Shown one piece after another: positions 43,490 through 54,661 of a stretch of DNA of 64,000 nt. Each line of letters opens with the position of its first letter. Position 1 is the first letter of the stretch. The notes beneath the pieces are model-generated. The model ran no database searches. It saw only the letters and a program-made list of their open reading frames with translations, and was not told the origin of the DNA. Location of the stretch: contig NC_084597.1 of assembly GCF_033807715.1 (NCBI RefSeq), positions 6,059,847-6,123,846 of the forward strand. The letters run 5' to 3'. Origin of the DNA: Cololabis saira. Taxonomy: Eukaryota; Chordata; Actinopteri; Beloniformes; Belonidae. The position numbers and the translations under genes were made by a program.

Positions 43490-44297
43490 CTAGGCAGAAT
43501 TTCTGAAAATGTGCTTATTTAAAGTGCTGAATATTTACAATATACAACATTTCTAGGGGTATTAAGGGGTGCTGAATCCAAATCTGCTGTATATGAAGCT
43601 CAAAAATGTCCCAAAATGCCTCAAAATTGAGAAATCCAACATGGCCGCCAGGCTGAAATCTATTTTTCAGTATATCTTTTTGACTAAACAAGGTACAAAC
43701 ATGAATTAAATGTACTTTTGTAAGTTTTCCTACATGACAACCTCTTTATCACTAATGACCACCTTTTTCTCTATACTTTGCTGATTATTGACACTTGATC
43801 TAAATCAGGACAGGATGTTAAATTCCCATGTGTGAAAACCTGTGAACATTTAATTCAAGTTTGTAACTTTTTGTACATTTGTTTGTACATTTGACCTCAA
43901 AACAAAATACAAAGTAAGTAAAAGTAGCCTGATAACAATAATAATAACTGAGTAATTATTCATAGTTAAAAACAACTTTTTTTTGCAATATCTAAGCAGT
44001 TTCTTCACATTACATCTCAATTCTGAATATGGCATCGAATTGCCCATGTAGGAAAACTTACAAAAGTACATTTAATTCATTTTTGTACCTTGTTTAGTCA
44101 AAAAAATATACTGAAAAATAGATTTCAGCCAGGCGACCATGTTGGATTTCTCAATTTTGAGGCATTTTGGGACATTTTTGAGCTTCATATACAGCAGATT
44201 TGGATCCAGCACCCCTTAATACCCCTAGAAATGTTGTATATTATAAATATTCACAAAATGCCTTCAGGGTTCTGATTTTGTGAAAATTGACCCTGTC
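43490..44297. mobile_element. Palindromic miniature DNA element (family E), copy 3
   Basis: Begins after GTTAGTCTA with GGCAGAATTTCTG and ends TTGACCCTGTC followed by TA. It has the same inverted arms as 9424-10226 and no excess of single-base insertions. Confidence 0.85.
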
Positions 44298-44731
44298 TAT
44301 GTGTAAGTTAGTTGTTTCTAATAAACCAACTCAAACATGAGTTCTGACTAATAAAACAGTTTAAAGTGACCAAAAAGGAGGTTGTTTTAACACTGGAGGG
44401 CCGACCTTAATACTGTTACTGCTCAAAAAACACTCCTGTAAGTGGAAAAAACCACAAAAACGGAATGATAAATGCAGCATTGGTTGAAATAAATGAGTCT
44501 GAAATGAATATAATCACTCCCTTTGTTCTAAAGATGTCCGTGCACACTTATTTAAACACTGTTTCTCCAAATAAATCTGGGACTTCCACACTAAAAGGTC
44601 TCCACAAGGTCTTTTCATATCGAGCTGTATGCCTGTCATGTGTTTCTAATCACACATCTGAAAGTGGGGAATACAATCTTGGGTCAAAAAAAAAAATCAA
44701 ATTAAGGCATTAGATTGAGTTTACACTATAC

Positions 44732-45627
44732 CAGGGGTCGGCAACCCAAAATGTTGAAGGAGACGTATTGGACCAAAAACACAAAAAACAAATATGCCTG
44801 GAGCCGCAAAAAATGAAAAGTCTTGTATAAGCCTTAGAATGAAGACAACACATGCTGCATGTTTCTATATTAGTTAGAACTGGGGGAAATTTTTTTTCAT
44901 TATGCACTCCGAGAAAAAAGTCAAAATTTTGAGAAAAAAGTCGAAATGTAAAGATGAATGTTGAAGTACAATCTTGAGAAAAAAGTCGAAATGTCGAGAA
45001 AAAAGTCGAAATGTCGAGAAAAAAGTCGAAATGTCGAGGAAATAGTCAAAATTTTGTGAAAAAAGTCAAATGTTGAGAAAAAAGTCGAAATGTCGAGATT
45101 AAAAAAAGGAAAAGAAAAAAAGAGAAAAAAAGGCAAAAAAAGGGGAAAAAAGAAAACAAAGCAGAAAAAAGAAAGAGGAAAAAGGAAAAAAAAGAGAGAA
45201 AAAAAGAAAAAAGTCAAAATTTTGAGAAAAAAGTCAAAATGTAAAGATTAATGTTGAAGTACAATCTTGAGAAAAAAGTTGAAATGTTGAGAAAAAAAAT
45301 CAAAATTTCGAGAAAAAAGTCGAAATGTCGAGAAAAGTCGAAATGTCGAAGAAATAGTCAAAATTTTGTGAAAAAAGTCAAATGTTGAGAAAAAAGTCGA
45401 AATGTCGGGATTAAAAAAAGGAAAAAAGAAAAAAAGAGAAAAAAAAGGCAAAAAAAGAAAAAAGGGGAAAAAAGAAAACAAAGCAGAAAAAAGAAAAAGA
45501 GAAAAAAGGAAAAAAAAGAGAAAAAAAAAGAAAAAAAGGTCAAACATTTTTGAAAAAGCTCCAGGAGCCGCTAGGGCGGCGCTTAAGAGCCGCATGCGGC
45601 TCTAGAGCCGCGGGTTGCCGACCCTTG
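44732..45627. mobile_element. hAT miniature element, CAGGGGTCGGCAACCC family, copy 3
   Basis: Perfect 8-bp duplication CACTATAC (44724-44731 and 45628-45635). The satellite core is duplicated (about 44910-45110 and 45210-45415), each copy followed by a purine tract. Confidence 0.94.
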
Positions 45628-45923
45628 CACTATACGGTACTTAATGCTCTTTATTTTCTTCTTCCTTGCCACGTCTGCGCTTCAGTCTTGCTTGTCTTCT
45701 CTTTTTATATTTACAAACATTTAGTACATCTATAAAACGAAGCAACATTTAACAGGGCACCACCTATTGCACATAGAATTTTGTCTTATAATTGAAAATC
45801 GTGTTAGTTCACCCATTAGTGCTGTCTTTTAACGCTCATCTTGCTTTTTCTGTTGATTCTTATTCTCCTTTTTTCCCCCTCCCATTTCTTTGACGTGAGT
45901 TGCACAGTACTATTCTCCAGGTC

Positions 45924-46124
45924 TTAGCTGGGGAAGCCCCCGGGCGGCTCCTCGTCGGGGGAGCCGGGGCCGTCCTGGTCGTCGTCGGGCAGCTGGACGC
46001 GCTGCTCGTCCATGCGCTTGGCCTGCACCCTCTGGATCAGGCTGAAGAAGTCCTCGTCCGGCACCGTCGGGGCGTGAGGCCCGGCTTCTGGCGGGGAGCA
46101 GCGCTGGTCATCGATCCTCGAGGA
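45924..46124 (-). CDS. gpsm1: gpsm1 terminal exon (end of GoLoco 3, GoLoco 4, C-terminus)
   Basis: Acceptor TTCCTGACTCCAG, then 66 codons: SSRIDDQRCSPPEAGPHAPT, VPDEDFFSLIQRVQAKRMDE and an acidic, proline-rich tail ending PPGGFPS and TAA. Arg of DEQR, which reaches into the G-alpha nucleotide pocket in the family, is present. Confidence 0.95.
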   Translation of the reverse strand, partial: SSRIDDQRCSPPEAGPHAPTVPDEDFFSLIQRVQAKRMDEQRVQLPDDDQDGPGSPDEEPPGGFPS

Positions 46125-49100
46125 CTGGAGTCAGGAAAATGACAAAATAATATGTAATTCAATTCAATTTCAATTCAGGAAACTCCCTATAATCTTAGAC
46201 GTGTCTGCAATTTCAGTGTACAAAAAGCTAAAAAAGTTATGAAAAGGAGATGTGTCTCCATTACTGGAGTTAAATTCTGGAATGATGCCAACATACATTT
46301 AAAAACATGTCATTCTCTTTTTGTTGTTAAGAAAATGGTTTGTAAAGCTATTTTTGAAGCTTATAAGTGCAATTGACTATCTTTAAATGTTTCTTTGCTT
46401 TTCTGTTGTTTCTTTGCATTTTGTTGTTTCTTTGCTTTTTTTTTGGCTTCCACAGAATTTTATTTTATATTTTTATTTATTTATTGGTTTATTTGACAGG
46501 GACAATGCACATCAATAAAAACATTGCTGTTAATGTGCCAGAGTTAGCCAAGAGGCTATTTTTCATCTGTAGTCCCTTCTATTCTCTTTTTGGTTTTCTG
46601 GAGGTCGGTAGCCCAAAAAAGAAAGTTGGTTCTATAGGACAGGCTTATATAAGCATTTTGCTTCAGCCTAGGCCTTTTCAGTCATTGTTCAACACATTTT
46701 TTGGTTTTGTATGAAATGTTAATGCTGTGCACAATGTTTTTTGGTGTTTTGTGTTGTCATTAGTGATGCACCGATTGTTCGGTAACCGAAATTGTTCGGC
46801 CGAAAATGGCAAAAAAACACTTTCGGTGTTCGGTGGAATAAGTGGGGAAAAAAACGAACAATTAATAACGGCGTTGTAATATAAGGAAATAGACTGGCCG
46901 CTCCGTAACTGTTGCGCAACACATAAATCGTTGGCCAACCAAAAACTAACCACATAAGAATTTTACCAACATTCACCAGGAGGTGGAACCAAAACAACAT
47001 AAATCAATCTATTACAGGTGCGTTTAGATGAGGAAATCAAACAGGGAAGAGCGTGGAGTGAAGTGGTGCAAACATGTCAGCAGTCTGGAAGTATTTTAGA
47101 GTGGCAAAGAATAATACAAGAATGGCTGTTTGCAATGAATGTTCTGCTCAAATATCTAGAGGGGGCACATCTGCAAAGTCTTTCAGCTACAAGTTTGATT
47201 TATCATTTGAAATGATAAAAAACCCTGAGCGCTTTAATGCATTTTTATTGTTTTAAGGCCTATGTTACAATGTTCAGTCAGTTAAGCCTAACGTAAGCTC
47301 AAAGATGGACAAAAAATGTATTTTGCTAATTTATTTATTTTAAGTTATTGTTCTTTGCTGGTATAATGTTTGCTGGAATATTTAAGAAATGCTGGGAAAT
47401 TAAAAAATCTTCAGTTTTTTATGTTCAACAAATGTTTTCTACCTTGTAATTTTGTAAACGATTTTTTTCTTTGAAGAAGCATGCTTAAATCAAATTTATT
47501 TGATTTATGCAATGGTGAAAAAATTGGCAAAATAAATGAAAAACTGCGAAGAACCATGTTCGGTATTGTTCGGTATTCGGCCAAGTGTTTATTATTATTA
47601 TTTTCGGTTTCGGTTTCGGCCACACATTTTAATTTCGGTGCATCACTAAAAATATGTAATTCAATTCAATTTCAATTCAGGAAACTCCCTATAATCTTAG
47701 ACGTGTCTGCAATTTCACTGTACAAAAAGCTAAAAAAGGTATGAAAAGGAGATGTGTCTCCATTAGTGGAGTTAAATTCTGGAATTATACCAACATAAAT
47801 TTAAAAACATGTCATTCTCTTTTTGTTTTTAAGAAAATGGTTTGTAAAGCTATTTTTGAAGCTTATAAGTGCAATTGACTATCTGTTAATGTTTCTTTGC
47901 TTTTCTGTTGTTTCTTTGCTTTTCTATTCTCTTTTTGGTTTTCTGGAAGTCGGTAGCCAAAAAAAGAAAGTTGGTAAAGGATAGGCTTTTATAAGCATTT
48001 TGCTTCAGCCTATGCCTTTTCAGTTATTGTTCAACACATTTTTGGTTTTGTATGAAATGTTAATGCTGTGCACAATGTTTTTTTTGGTGTTTTGTGTTGT
48101 CATGACTGAATAAACTTCGTTCATTCATTCATGTAGAGGTGAAGAAAGAAATATTTTAAACCAGGGGTCTTCAACCGAAAAAAAAAAGATTTAAAAAGAA
48201 ATAAAGGCAATTTTAACCAAAATAATTTTTGAGTTAAAAAAAATAAAAATAAATTAAAGCTGCACGCAGCGATGAACGGGCCCTCGCGCGTGCAAATTTT
48301 CACCAATGAAGGTCAAGTACTCAAAACCATGTCCGATGAAACCACCCACGACTCTTTATGTCAAACCATTCAAAAGTTATGGTAGAAAGTAGGAACTATC
48401 AAATATGGACCAATCAGATGAAGGGGGGGAGCGCTTTTTCGCATCTATCGTCGCCACGGTAACGCTTTTGACTGAGAAAAGTAATGTGCGTCGTCGCAGG
48501 ATCGAGACACACATTTTGATGTATAACACACCTGGGTGCACGTTACGGTTCGGGCTGCATTAACGGCAGAAGAAATGGCATAAATTGCATCAAAATTAGA
48601 CGATTAATTCAAAATGGCTGACTTCCTGTTCGGTTTCGGCCATGGCGCCAAGAGACTTTTCTTTAAGTTGTGACATGATACAGGTGTGTACCGATTTTCG
48701 TGCATGTACGTCAAACCGTATTGTGGGGCTTGAGGCACAAAGTTTTCTAGGGGGCGCTGTTGAGCCATTAGGCCACGCCCATTAATGCAAACCATTAAAT
48801 ATCACATTTTTGGCCAGGCCTGACTTGCCTGCAAAATTTGGTGACTTTTGGGCCACGTTTAGGGGGAAAAAAGGCCCTCATTTCGTCAGAAGAAAAACAA
48901 GAAAAACGAGAAAAACAAAAAGAAAAATTCTTGTGTATGATTGAGAAAACTCCATTAAAAGGCAATGATAATCTACTTTTGACAATAACTATTTAGTCTA
49001 CAACTCTACATAAGTGATTCCCATGACGTGAGTCATGTGACTAATGTCAACTTTAAAGTGGAAAAACTAGCTAGCTAGCTGTTTGAGAGAAAATTTGTTG

Positions 49101-51955
49101 CGAAATTGACTTGGCTATTTCATATTTAACGCTAGTTAGACCTGAAGAATAAATTAGTGTCAATAACGAAGCCTAAAGCTGGAGATTGTAACGTTCCAGC
49201 TCGGCCTAACGTTACTCCTTCCACGTCTGACGAGGCCAAAGTTTCATCAACCGTAAACACATGTAATAATAACCCAGTCAGGAATTGGTTAATAAGGTGA
49301 TAGAAGCAGAATAAAACACATTCAAATTTATTAGAAACCAGGCTTAAAACTTGACATATTTAAAAAAAAAAAAAAAGGGAAAAAAATAAGAATTCCAAGC
49401 GGGTCCTGCTCTGTTTTTCTCTCATCCAAGGGGGTAAAAAAGGTTGAAGACCTCTGATTTAAACAGAAAACGATAAAATCACGTAAATTTAATAGTGATG
49501 CACCGAAATGAAAATTCGTGGCCGAAACCGAAACCGAAAATAATAATAAACACTTGGCCGAATACCGAACAATACCGAACATGGTTCTTCGCAGTTTTTC
49601 ATTTATTTTGCCAATTTTTTCACCATTGCATAAATCAAATAAATTTGATTTAGGCATGCTTTTAAAAGAAAAAAATCTTTTACAAAATTACAAGGTAGAA
49701 AATATTTATTGAACAATAAAAAACTGAACATTTTTTAATTTCCCAGCATTTCTTAAATATTCCAGCAGACATTATACCAGCAAAGAACAATAACTTAAAA
49801 TAAATAAATTAGCAAAATACATTTTTTGGCCATCTTTGAGCTTACGTTAGGCTTAACTGACTGAACATTGTAACATAGGCCTTAAAACAATAAAAATGCA
49901 TTAAAGCCTCAGGGTTTTTTATCATTTCAAATGATAAATCAAACTAGTGCTGAAAGACTTTGCAGATGTTTCCCCTCTAGATATTTGAGCAGAACATTCA
50001 TTGCAAACAGCCATTCTTGTATTATTCTTTGCCACTCTAAAATACTTCCACACTGCTGACATGTTTGCACCACTTCACTCCACGCTCTTCCACGTTTGAT
50101 TTCGTCATCTAAACGCACCTGTAATAGATTGATTTATGTTGTTTTGGTTCCACCTGCTGGTGAATGTTGGTAAAATTCTTACGTGGTTAGTTTTTGGTTG
50201 GCCAACGATTTATGTGGTGCGCAATCGTTATGGGAGCGGACAGTCTATTTATATTACAACGCCGTTATTAATTGTTCGTTTTTTTTCCCACTTATTCCAC
50301 CGAACACCGAAAGTGTTTTTTTGCCATTTTCGGCCGAACAATTTCGGTTACCGAACAATCGGTGCATCACTAAAATTTAACGACCCTCACCTGGCACTTC
50401 ATGAGCATGTTGAAGAAGTCGTCGCTGGGCTCTGGATTATCTCCCTCGCCGACCAAATGTCCCAGGTTGTTGTGCGTGATCCTCAGGCCCGGGAGGCTCC
50501 CGACGTTGACACGCTGGTCGTCGAGGCGACGACTCTGAGAGCTGGCGATCAAATCAAACAGCTCCTCCGTCTGGGGAGAAGTGGTAAGTGCAGGATCTAA
50601 GAGAAGTAGAGAAAAAAAAAATTATCATTTATTTATTTGAGCAGGATTCCTACGGAAGAGTATTAGGGCCAGGTAGGAGAAAAATAAAAATAATATTTTA
50701 CAGGAGGAAGATTTTTTTTTTATCATGCACTTCGAGAAAAAGTTGAAATGTTGAGGAAAAAAGTCAAAATTGGCTTTACGATATTGATTTGAAAGACATA
50801 TCACACATATGCAGTTGCATAACTTCAGAAACGTACCCTTAATGTTACACTCCAAGGATGTAAGTTACCGTATTGGCCCGAATATAAGACGACCCTCATT
50901 ATAAGACGACCCTCTCTTTTTCAAGACTCAAGTTTGAAAAAATACTTTTTTGTGTGCAGACAAGGTTAAAAAAAATAAAAAAAGAAGACTTTTTGAACAT
51001 CAAATTCAATTTTCATACAGAAAATAATTACAGTACATCTGAAACAAATGATTATAACAACATATTCAAGAGAAAAAGCATGTTATTTTGCCTCATTCAA
51101 ATCATCATCTTGAAGTTTGCATCATAACTTCTCAGCTGCCGGTTCACCTGCCGATCTTTCACCCACTTTTCTCGTTTCTCCATTTTCTGTTATCTCTCCT
51201 CTTATTTTCTTCTCTTTTCTTTCTTAGCGCTATTTTTTATTTTTCTTCTTTGTGACAGGAGTTCACTTGGGGAGCTTGGGCTTGGGGAGTTTAGTTCAGC
51301 ATTCGCTTTAAAGATATCTGGCGCCATCTAGCGTTGTGAATGGGTATAATGTCTAGACCCCGAATGTAAGACGACCCCCACTTTTTCAGTCTTATTTCAA
51401 TGCAAAAAACACCGTCTTATATTCGGGCCAATACGGTAGTTAGTTAGTTACGGCTGCTGCTGCATAGCTGTCAATCGCTCTCCTAACTGGATTTGATGGG
51501 CCAGAGGAGACATTTCCACTTTATTCACCAAATTGTATTTCAACTTTATTCTTGAAATTTCGACTTTATTCACGAAATTTCGACTTTATTATTGAAATTG
51601 TATTTCAACATTAATCTCGACATTTTGACTTTTTTTTCCCGAAATTGTATTTCAACATTAATCTCGACATTTCAACTTTTTTCTCAACATTTCTACTTTT
51701 TTCTCGAAGTGCACAATAAAAAAAACAATCTCCTGCATGGCCCTAATACTCTTCCGTAGGATTCCAGATGTTCATAAATGGGAATTAAATGCTAAACAAC
51801 CAACCGATCATGTCGTTCAGGCTTGCAGCGGCTTCTCCGTTGTCCCCGTTCTGTGGCTCATCTAGATGGCAGCGCTGGTCATCCATGCGGCTGCTCTGGA
51901 ACTTGCTCAGGAGGTCAAAGAAGCAGTCTTCATCGGAGGGGTCACGGCCCAGCTT
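45924..51955 (-). CDS. gpsm1: G-protein signalling modulator 1 (AGS3), 3' part with all four GoLoco motifs
   Basis: GPSM1 binds GDP-loaded Gi/Go alpha subunits through GoLoco motifs, and by its TPR half couples them to cell-polarity partners. Three exons are seen: 51805-51955, 50391-50596 and 45924-46124 (stop TAA 45924-45926). The GoLoco motifs in order are FFDLLSKFQSSRMDDQR, LFDLIASSQSRRLDDQR, FFNMLMKCQ joined across the intron to SSRIDDQR, and FFSLIQRVQAKRMDEQR. LPGLRITHNNLGHL and the last GoLoco favour GPSM1 over GPSM2. Phases agree at both joins (ATGATCG/AT.. and CAG/TCC). No frame breaks, unlike ak1. The first donor is a less usual CG/GTTGGT. The TPR exons must lie beyond 64000 or in sequence I could not read as coding. 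Both visible introns are largely made of transposons. Confidence 0.94.
46150..46760 (+). mobile_element. LINE 3'-end fragment, first of two tandem copies
   Basis: Reads RRCVSITGVKFWNDANIHLK then VVKKMVCKAIFEAYKCN, a LINE reverse transcriptase C-terminus. It stops at TTTTGTGTTGTCAT (46760), exactly where the next element starts. The second copy at about 47653-48130 continues into GACTGAATAAACTTCG and TTCATTCATTCAT. Confidence 0.75.
46761..47648 (+). mobile_element. hAT element with TAGTGATGCACCGA ends and BED zinc-finger remnant, copy 1
   Basis: Begins TAGTGATGCACCGATTGTTC and ends CGGTGCATCACTA. Its interior (47071-47215) encodes SAVWKYFRVAKNNTRMAVCN then ECSAQISRGGTSAKSF and, after a frame change, LIYHLK. 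That is a BED zinc finger (Cys-x2-Cys ... His) as in hAT transposases such as ZBED relatives. No catalytic domain remains. It has no matching 8-bp duplication here because its right side adjoins the second LINE copy. Confidence 0.8.
47653..48130 (+). mobile_element. LINE 3'-end fragment, second tandem copy with complete tail
   Basis: Starts AATATGTAATTCAATTCAAT like the first copy and ends in the tetranucleotide tail TTCATTCATTCA. It lacks about 100 bp present in the first copy near 46440-46560. Confidence 0.75.
48162..49456. mobile_element. hAT miniature element with CAGGGGTCTTCAACC ends
   Basis: Flanks TTTTAAAC and ATTTAAAC (48154-48161 and 49457-49464) match 7 of 8. Ends CAGGGGTCTTCAACC and GGTTGAAGACCTCTG. 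It carries a family D element at 48258-48905. Confidence 0.85.
48258..48905. mobile_element. Family D element (AGCTGCACGCAGCGATGAACGG)
   Basis: TTAA precedes AGCTGCACGCAGCGATGAAC, and GGGCCCTCGCGCGTGCAA follows. Internal phrases ATTAGGCCACGCCC and GGTGACTTTTGGGCCACG are shared with 57525-58335 and 63537-64000. The right end is cut off relative to the 57.5 kb copy. Confidence 0.75.
49493..50372 (-). mobile_element. hAT element with TAGTGATGCACCGA ends and BED remnant, copy 2, inverted
   Basis: Perfect 8-bp duplication AAATTTAA (49485-49492 and 50373-50380). It is the same family as 46761-47648 in opposite orientation, about 880 bp each. It ends 18 bp (10 bp of intron plus the duplication) from the donor of the gpsm1 exon at 50391. 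Confidence 0.93.
50391..50596 (-). CDS. gpsm1: gpsm1 exon with GoLoco 2 and first half of GoLoco 3
   Basis: 206 bp: acceptor CTTCTCTTAG, two bases completing an Asp codon, then PALTTSPQTEELFDLIASSQ, SRRLDDQRVNVGSLPGLRIT, HNNLGHLVGEGDNPEPSDDF and FNMLMKCQ, ending CAG/GTGAGG. The next exon supplies SSRIDDQR, so the third GoLoco is split after Gln. Confidence 0.96.
50651..51758. mobile_element. Miniature element with TACGGAAGAGTATTAGGGCC ends
   Basis: TACGGAAGAGTATTAGGGCC and its complement at 51739-51758, flanked by GGATTCC (50644-50650 and 51759-51765). The core holds the TCGACATTTCAACTTTTTTC satellite and a nested element. Confidence 0.85.
50868..51436. mobile_element. Miniature element with CCGTATTGGCCCGAATATAA ends, TA flanks
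   Basis: CCGTATTGGCCCGAATATAA and its complement form the ends, and TA lies on both sides (50866-50867 and 51437-51438), suggesting a Tc1/mariner-type origin. Nested in 50651-51758. Confidence 0.8.
51805..51955 (-). CDS. gpsm1: gpsm1 exon with GoLoco 1
   Basis: Acceptor TTTGTGCTGCAG, then KLGRDPSDEDCFFDLLSKFQ and SSRMDDQRCHLDEPQNGDNG and EAAASLNDMI plus one base, donor CG/GTTGGT. 151 bp, phase 0 in and phase 1 out, matching the next exon. Confidence 0.95.
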
Positions 51956-52023
51956 CTGCAGCACAAACCACAACACTTTCCATCAAAACTATGTCTCTCA
52001 TTCCTTAACATGCTGTCATACGT

Positions 52024-52802
52024 AGGGCTGGGGATCGATTCAAATGTCAAGAATCGATTCGATTCCGATTCTTAAGATTCAGAATCGATTATCAAGATTT
52101 GATTCGATCCAATTCCGATATTGATTTGGGTTAGTGTTGTTAAAACAGTTTTTTCAGCTGTTGCATGAATTATATGACTGTAGTTATGCAAAATATTACT
52201 ACTAGTATTGTATGGAGATTAAACAGCAAGTATTGCAGCTAATGATGCTGTAAGGACCAATCAGCTCCCAGAATGCTGATGGAACTGCTTTCAGAAACAT
52301 CATGTGGGTCAGAATTATCAAACAGATCCAGGGAGGAAACAGAGACGGAGGAAATCGGTTTTATTTTTTCCCACATTCGTTTTTTTTTTTGTTCCATTTT
52401 CGGTCTATTTTGGTTTTTAATTTTTGAGCATTTGTTTTTTAGCATTTTTTGCAAATGTAACCCCAAGACAGTAAATAAAGTAATGAAATATAGACAATTT
52501 ATGCAATTATAACCTAACACTTTAATGTTTTCATACCTTTAAACATATTTAAAGGCAAAAACATGGCACCAGTTATTCTCATGTCCAACAAAACATTGAT
52601 TTTTTGGGGATGAACAAAAAAATAACCGAAAGTTGTAATGTAATGATGAAAAAAAAAAAACATAAATAAATAAATAAAAGAAAAAACAAAAATAAATAAA
52701 TAAAAAAAAAATATCGATCTTTAGACATATGAATCGATTTTTAGGAATTAATATGAGAATCAATTCAGAATTGGGAAATTGATTTTTTCAACACAGGCCT
52801 AA
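52024..52802. mobile_element. hAT miniature element with AGGGCTGGGGATCGATTC end, copy 1
   Basis: Perfect 8-bp duplication TCATACGT (52016-52023 and 52803-52810). Interior words GAATCGATTC and TAGACATATGAATCGA are inverted toward the ends. It lies 69 bp upstream of the gpsm1 exon at 51955. Confidence 0.92.
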
Positions 52803-52810
52803 TCATACGT

Positions 52811-53528
52811 TTGCTTCATTTCTCTTAAATCCTGATCCTCAATTGGAGGATTATTATTATTCATTCTGTTTCCAGGTTAGTCTGGCTCCTTTTTTGGAAA
52901 GCCCAGTGCTCCAAGATCCAAGAAACCTGATTTACAGGTGGAATAATTAAGCTATATCCCAAAAGGAGCTCCATAATGAGGGTTTTTTTCTTTTTTTAAA
53001 ACGTCTTGTGGAATAAGATGATCTGATAAATTCACATGACGACCTTCGTGGTGAAAAAAGACTGGCCTAGATACTGAAGGGGATGCTGTGATTAAATCTG
53101 CAGCAAGTGGCCCACATTGATGGAAATGTCAATAAACATATTGGAAATGTTAACCACAGTTTGTCCAATAGTCCTTAGTTTCAGATGTAGCTAAAACAGT
53201 TTGATCAGCCGGTCACTGATTGACTGAATGCCATTAACGCTCATTGATCCGCCTGCTAATCTGTGTCAAGTCTTCATTTTTCCACTTCTTACTGTCATTT
53301 AACAGCCAGAGATGAGTGCTCAAAGTAAATTGGATCATTTAAAAGTGATAGATCAACAAACAAAAACACGAAAAACACGTGAGATTTATAATGTTTGACG
53401 ATCGCGACTCAAGTTTTCTGAAACTTACAACTAATCTTAGCAGCGATCAAATGATCGAAATCGTTCCCAAATCGCTCCCAAATTCCAAGACAGAAATCAA
53501 TTACTTAAAAGAAAACAAACTTCTAGAG
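52811..53528. other. gpsm1 intron sequence, no exon recognised
   Basis: No repeat found elsewhere in the window and no minus-strand exon with GoLoco or TPR character. Confidence 0.4.
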
Positions 53529-54291
53529 CAGGGATCAGCAACCCGCGGCTCTAGAGCCGCATGCGGCTCTTTAGCGCCGCCCTAGTGGCTCCTGGAGCTT
53601 TTTAAAAATGTTTGACCATTTTTCCTTCTTTTTTTCCTTTTTTTCCTCTTTTTTTCTCCTTTTTCCCCTATTTTTCTTCCTTTTTTCCTTTTTATTTTGT
53701 TTTTTAATCTCGACAGTTCGACTTTTTTCTCGAGATTTTGACTTTTTTCTCGACATTTCAACTTTTTTCTCGAGATTGTACTTCAAAATTAATCTCGACA
53801 TTTGGACTGGACTTTTTTCTCAAAATTTCAACATTTTTCTTGACATTTCAACTTTTTTCTCAGCATTTTTTTTTCTCTTTTTCCTTTTTTCTCTTTTTCT
53901 TTCTTTTTCTTCTTTTTCTCCTTTTTTCCTCTTTTTTTCTTCCTTTTTCCTTTCCTTTTTAATCTCGACATTTCTACTTTTTTCTCGACATTTTGACTTT
54001 TTTCTCGAAATTTTGACTTTTTTCTCGACATTTCGACTTTTTTCTCGAGATTGTACTTCAACATTAATCTCGGCATTTGGACTTTTTTCTCAAAATTTCG
54101 ACTTTTTTCTCGAAGCGCATAATGAAAAAAAATCTTCCCCCAGTTCTAACTAATATAAAAACATGCAGCATGTGTTGCCTTCATTCTAAGGCTTATACAA
54201 GACTTTTAATTTTTTGCGGCTCCAGACATATTTGTTTTTTGTGTTTTTGGTCCAATATGGCTCTTTTAACATTTTGGGTTGCCGACCCCTG
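53529..54291. mobile_element. hAT miniature element, CAGGGGTCGGCAACCC family, copy 4
   Basis: Ends CAGGGATCAGCAACCC and GGGTTGCCGACCCCTG, flanks TTCTAGAG and TGCTAGAG (7 of 8). The satellite core TCTCGACATTTCGACTTTTT is in the same orientation as 8282. Confidence 0.88.
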
Positions 54292-54661
54292 TGCTAGAGT
54301 ATATAAAAAAAATAAAAAATTACAAAATGACACGTGTGTTTCAAGTAGCAGGTTTAAAAACATTTATATTAAACCTTAACAGTGAACGCAGCAACATGAA
54401 CTGCAGCAAAGTGACCTGTTTCCACTTAACACATGAAAACTAGCAACTTAAACTGCTCAAACTGGGATAATCTTGTGTTTTACCTCACACACCACACTAC
54501 AGTAAGGTATTAATATCAGCTACTGCGTTTTTATTTATTTTTTATTGTAGTAAAGTTTCTGTTAGCATTTGGCTGCTGTGACTCGGTCCTGCTCAGACAA
54601 CATTACTGTGATCTCACCGACATCAGAAAACAGAGAAACACAAAGCAAGTAAACCCAGAAG

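Larger units (their letters stand above)
42423..45923 (-). other. Possible long gpsm1 3' untranslated region, or intergenic
   Basis: This follows the gpsm1 stop codon. The part 42423-43480 has no recognised repeat, and AATAAA on the minus strand occurs near 42480, so a 3' end there is conceivable. Two transposons lie in between (43490-44297 and 44732-45627). No coding exon was found. Confidence 0.25.

Noticed and set aside
50868..51436. Possible 8-bp hAT-type duplication around the CCGTATTGGCC element
   Set aside because: GTAAGTTA and GTTAGTTA look alike, but placing the border at TA gives perfect inverted ends, so a TA target is the simpler reading.
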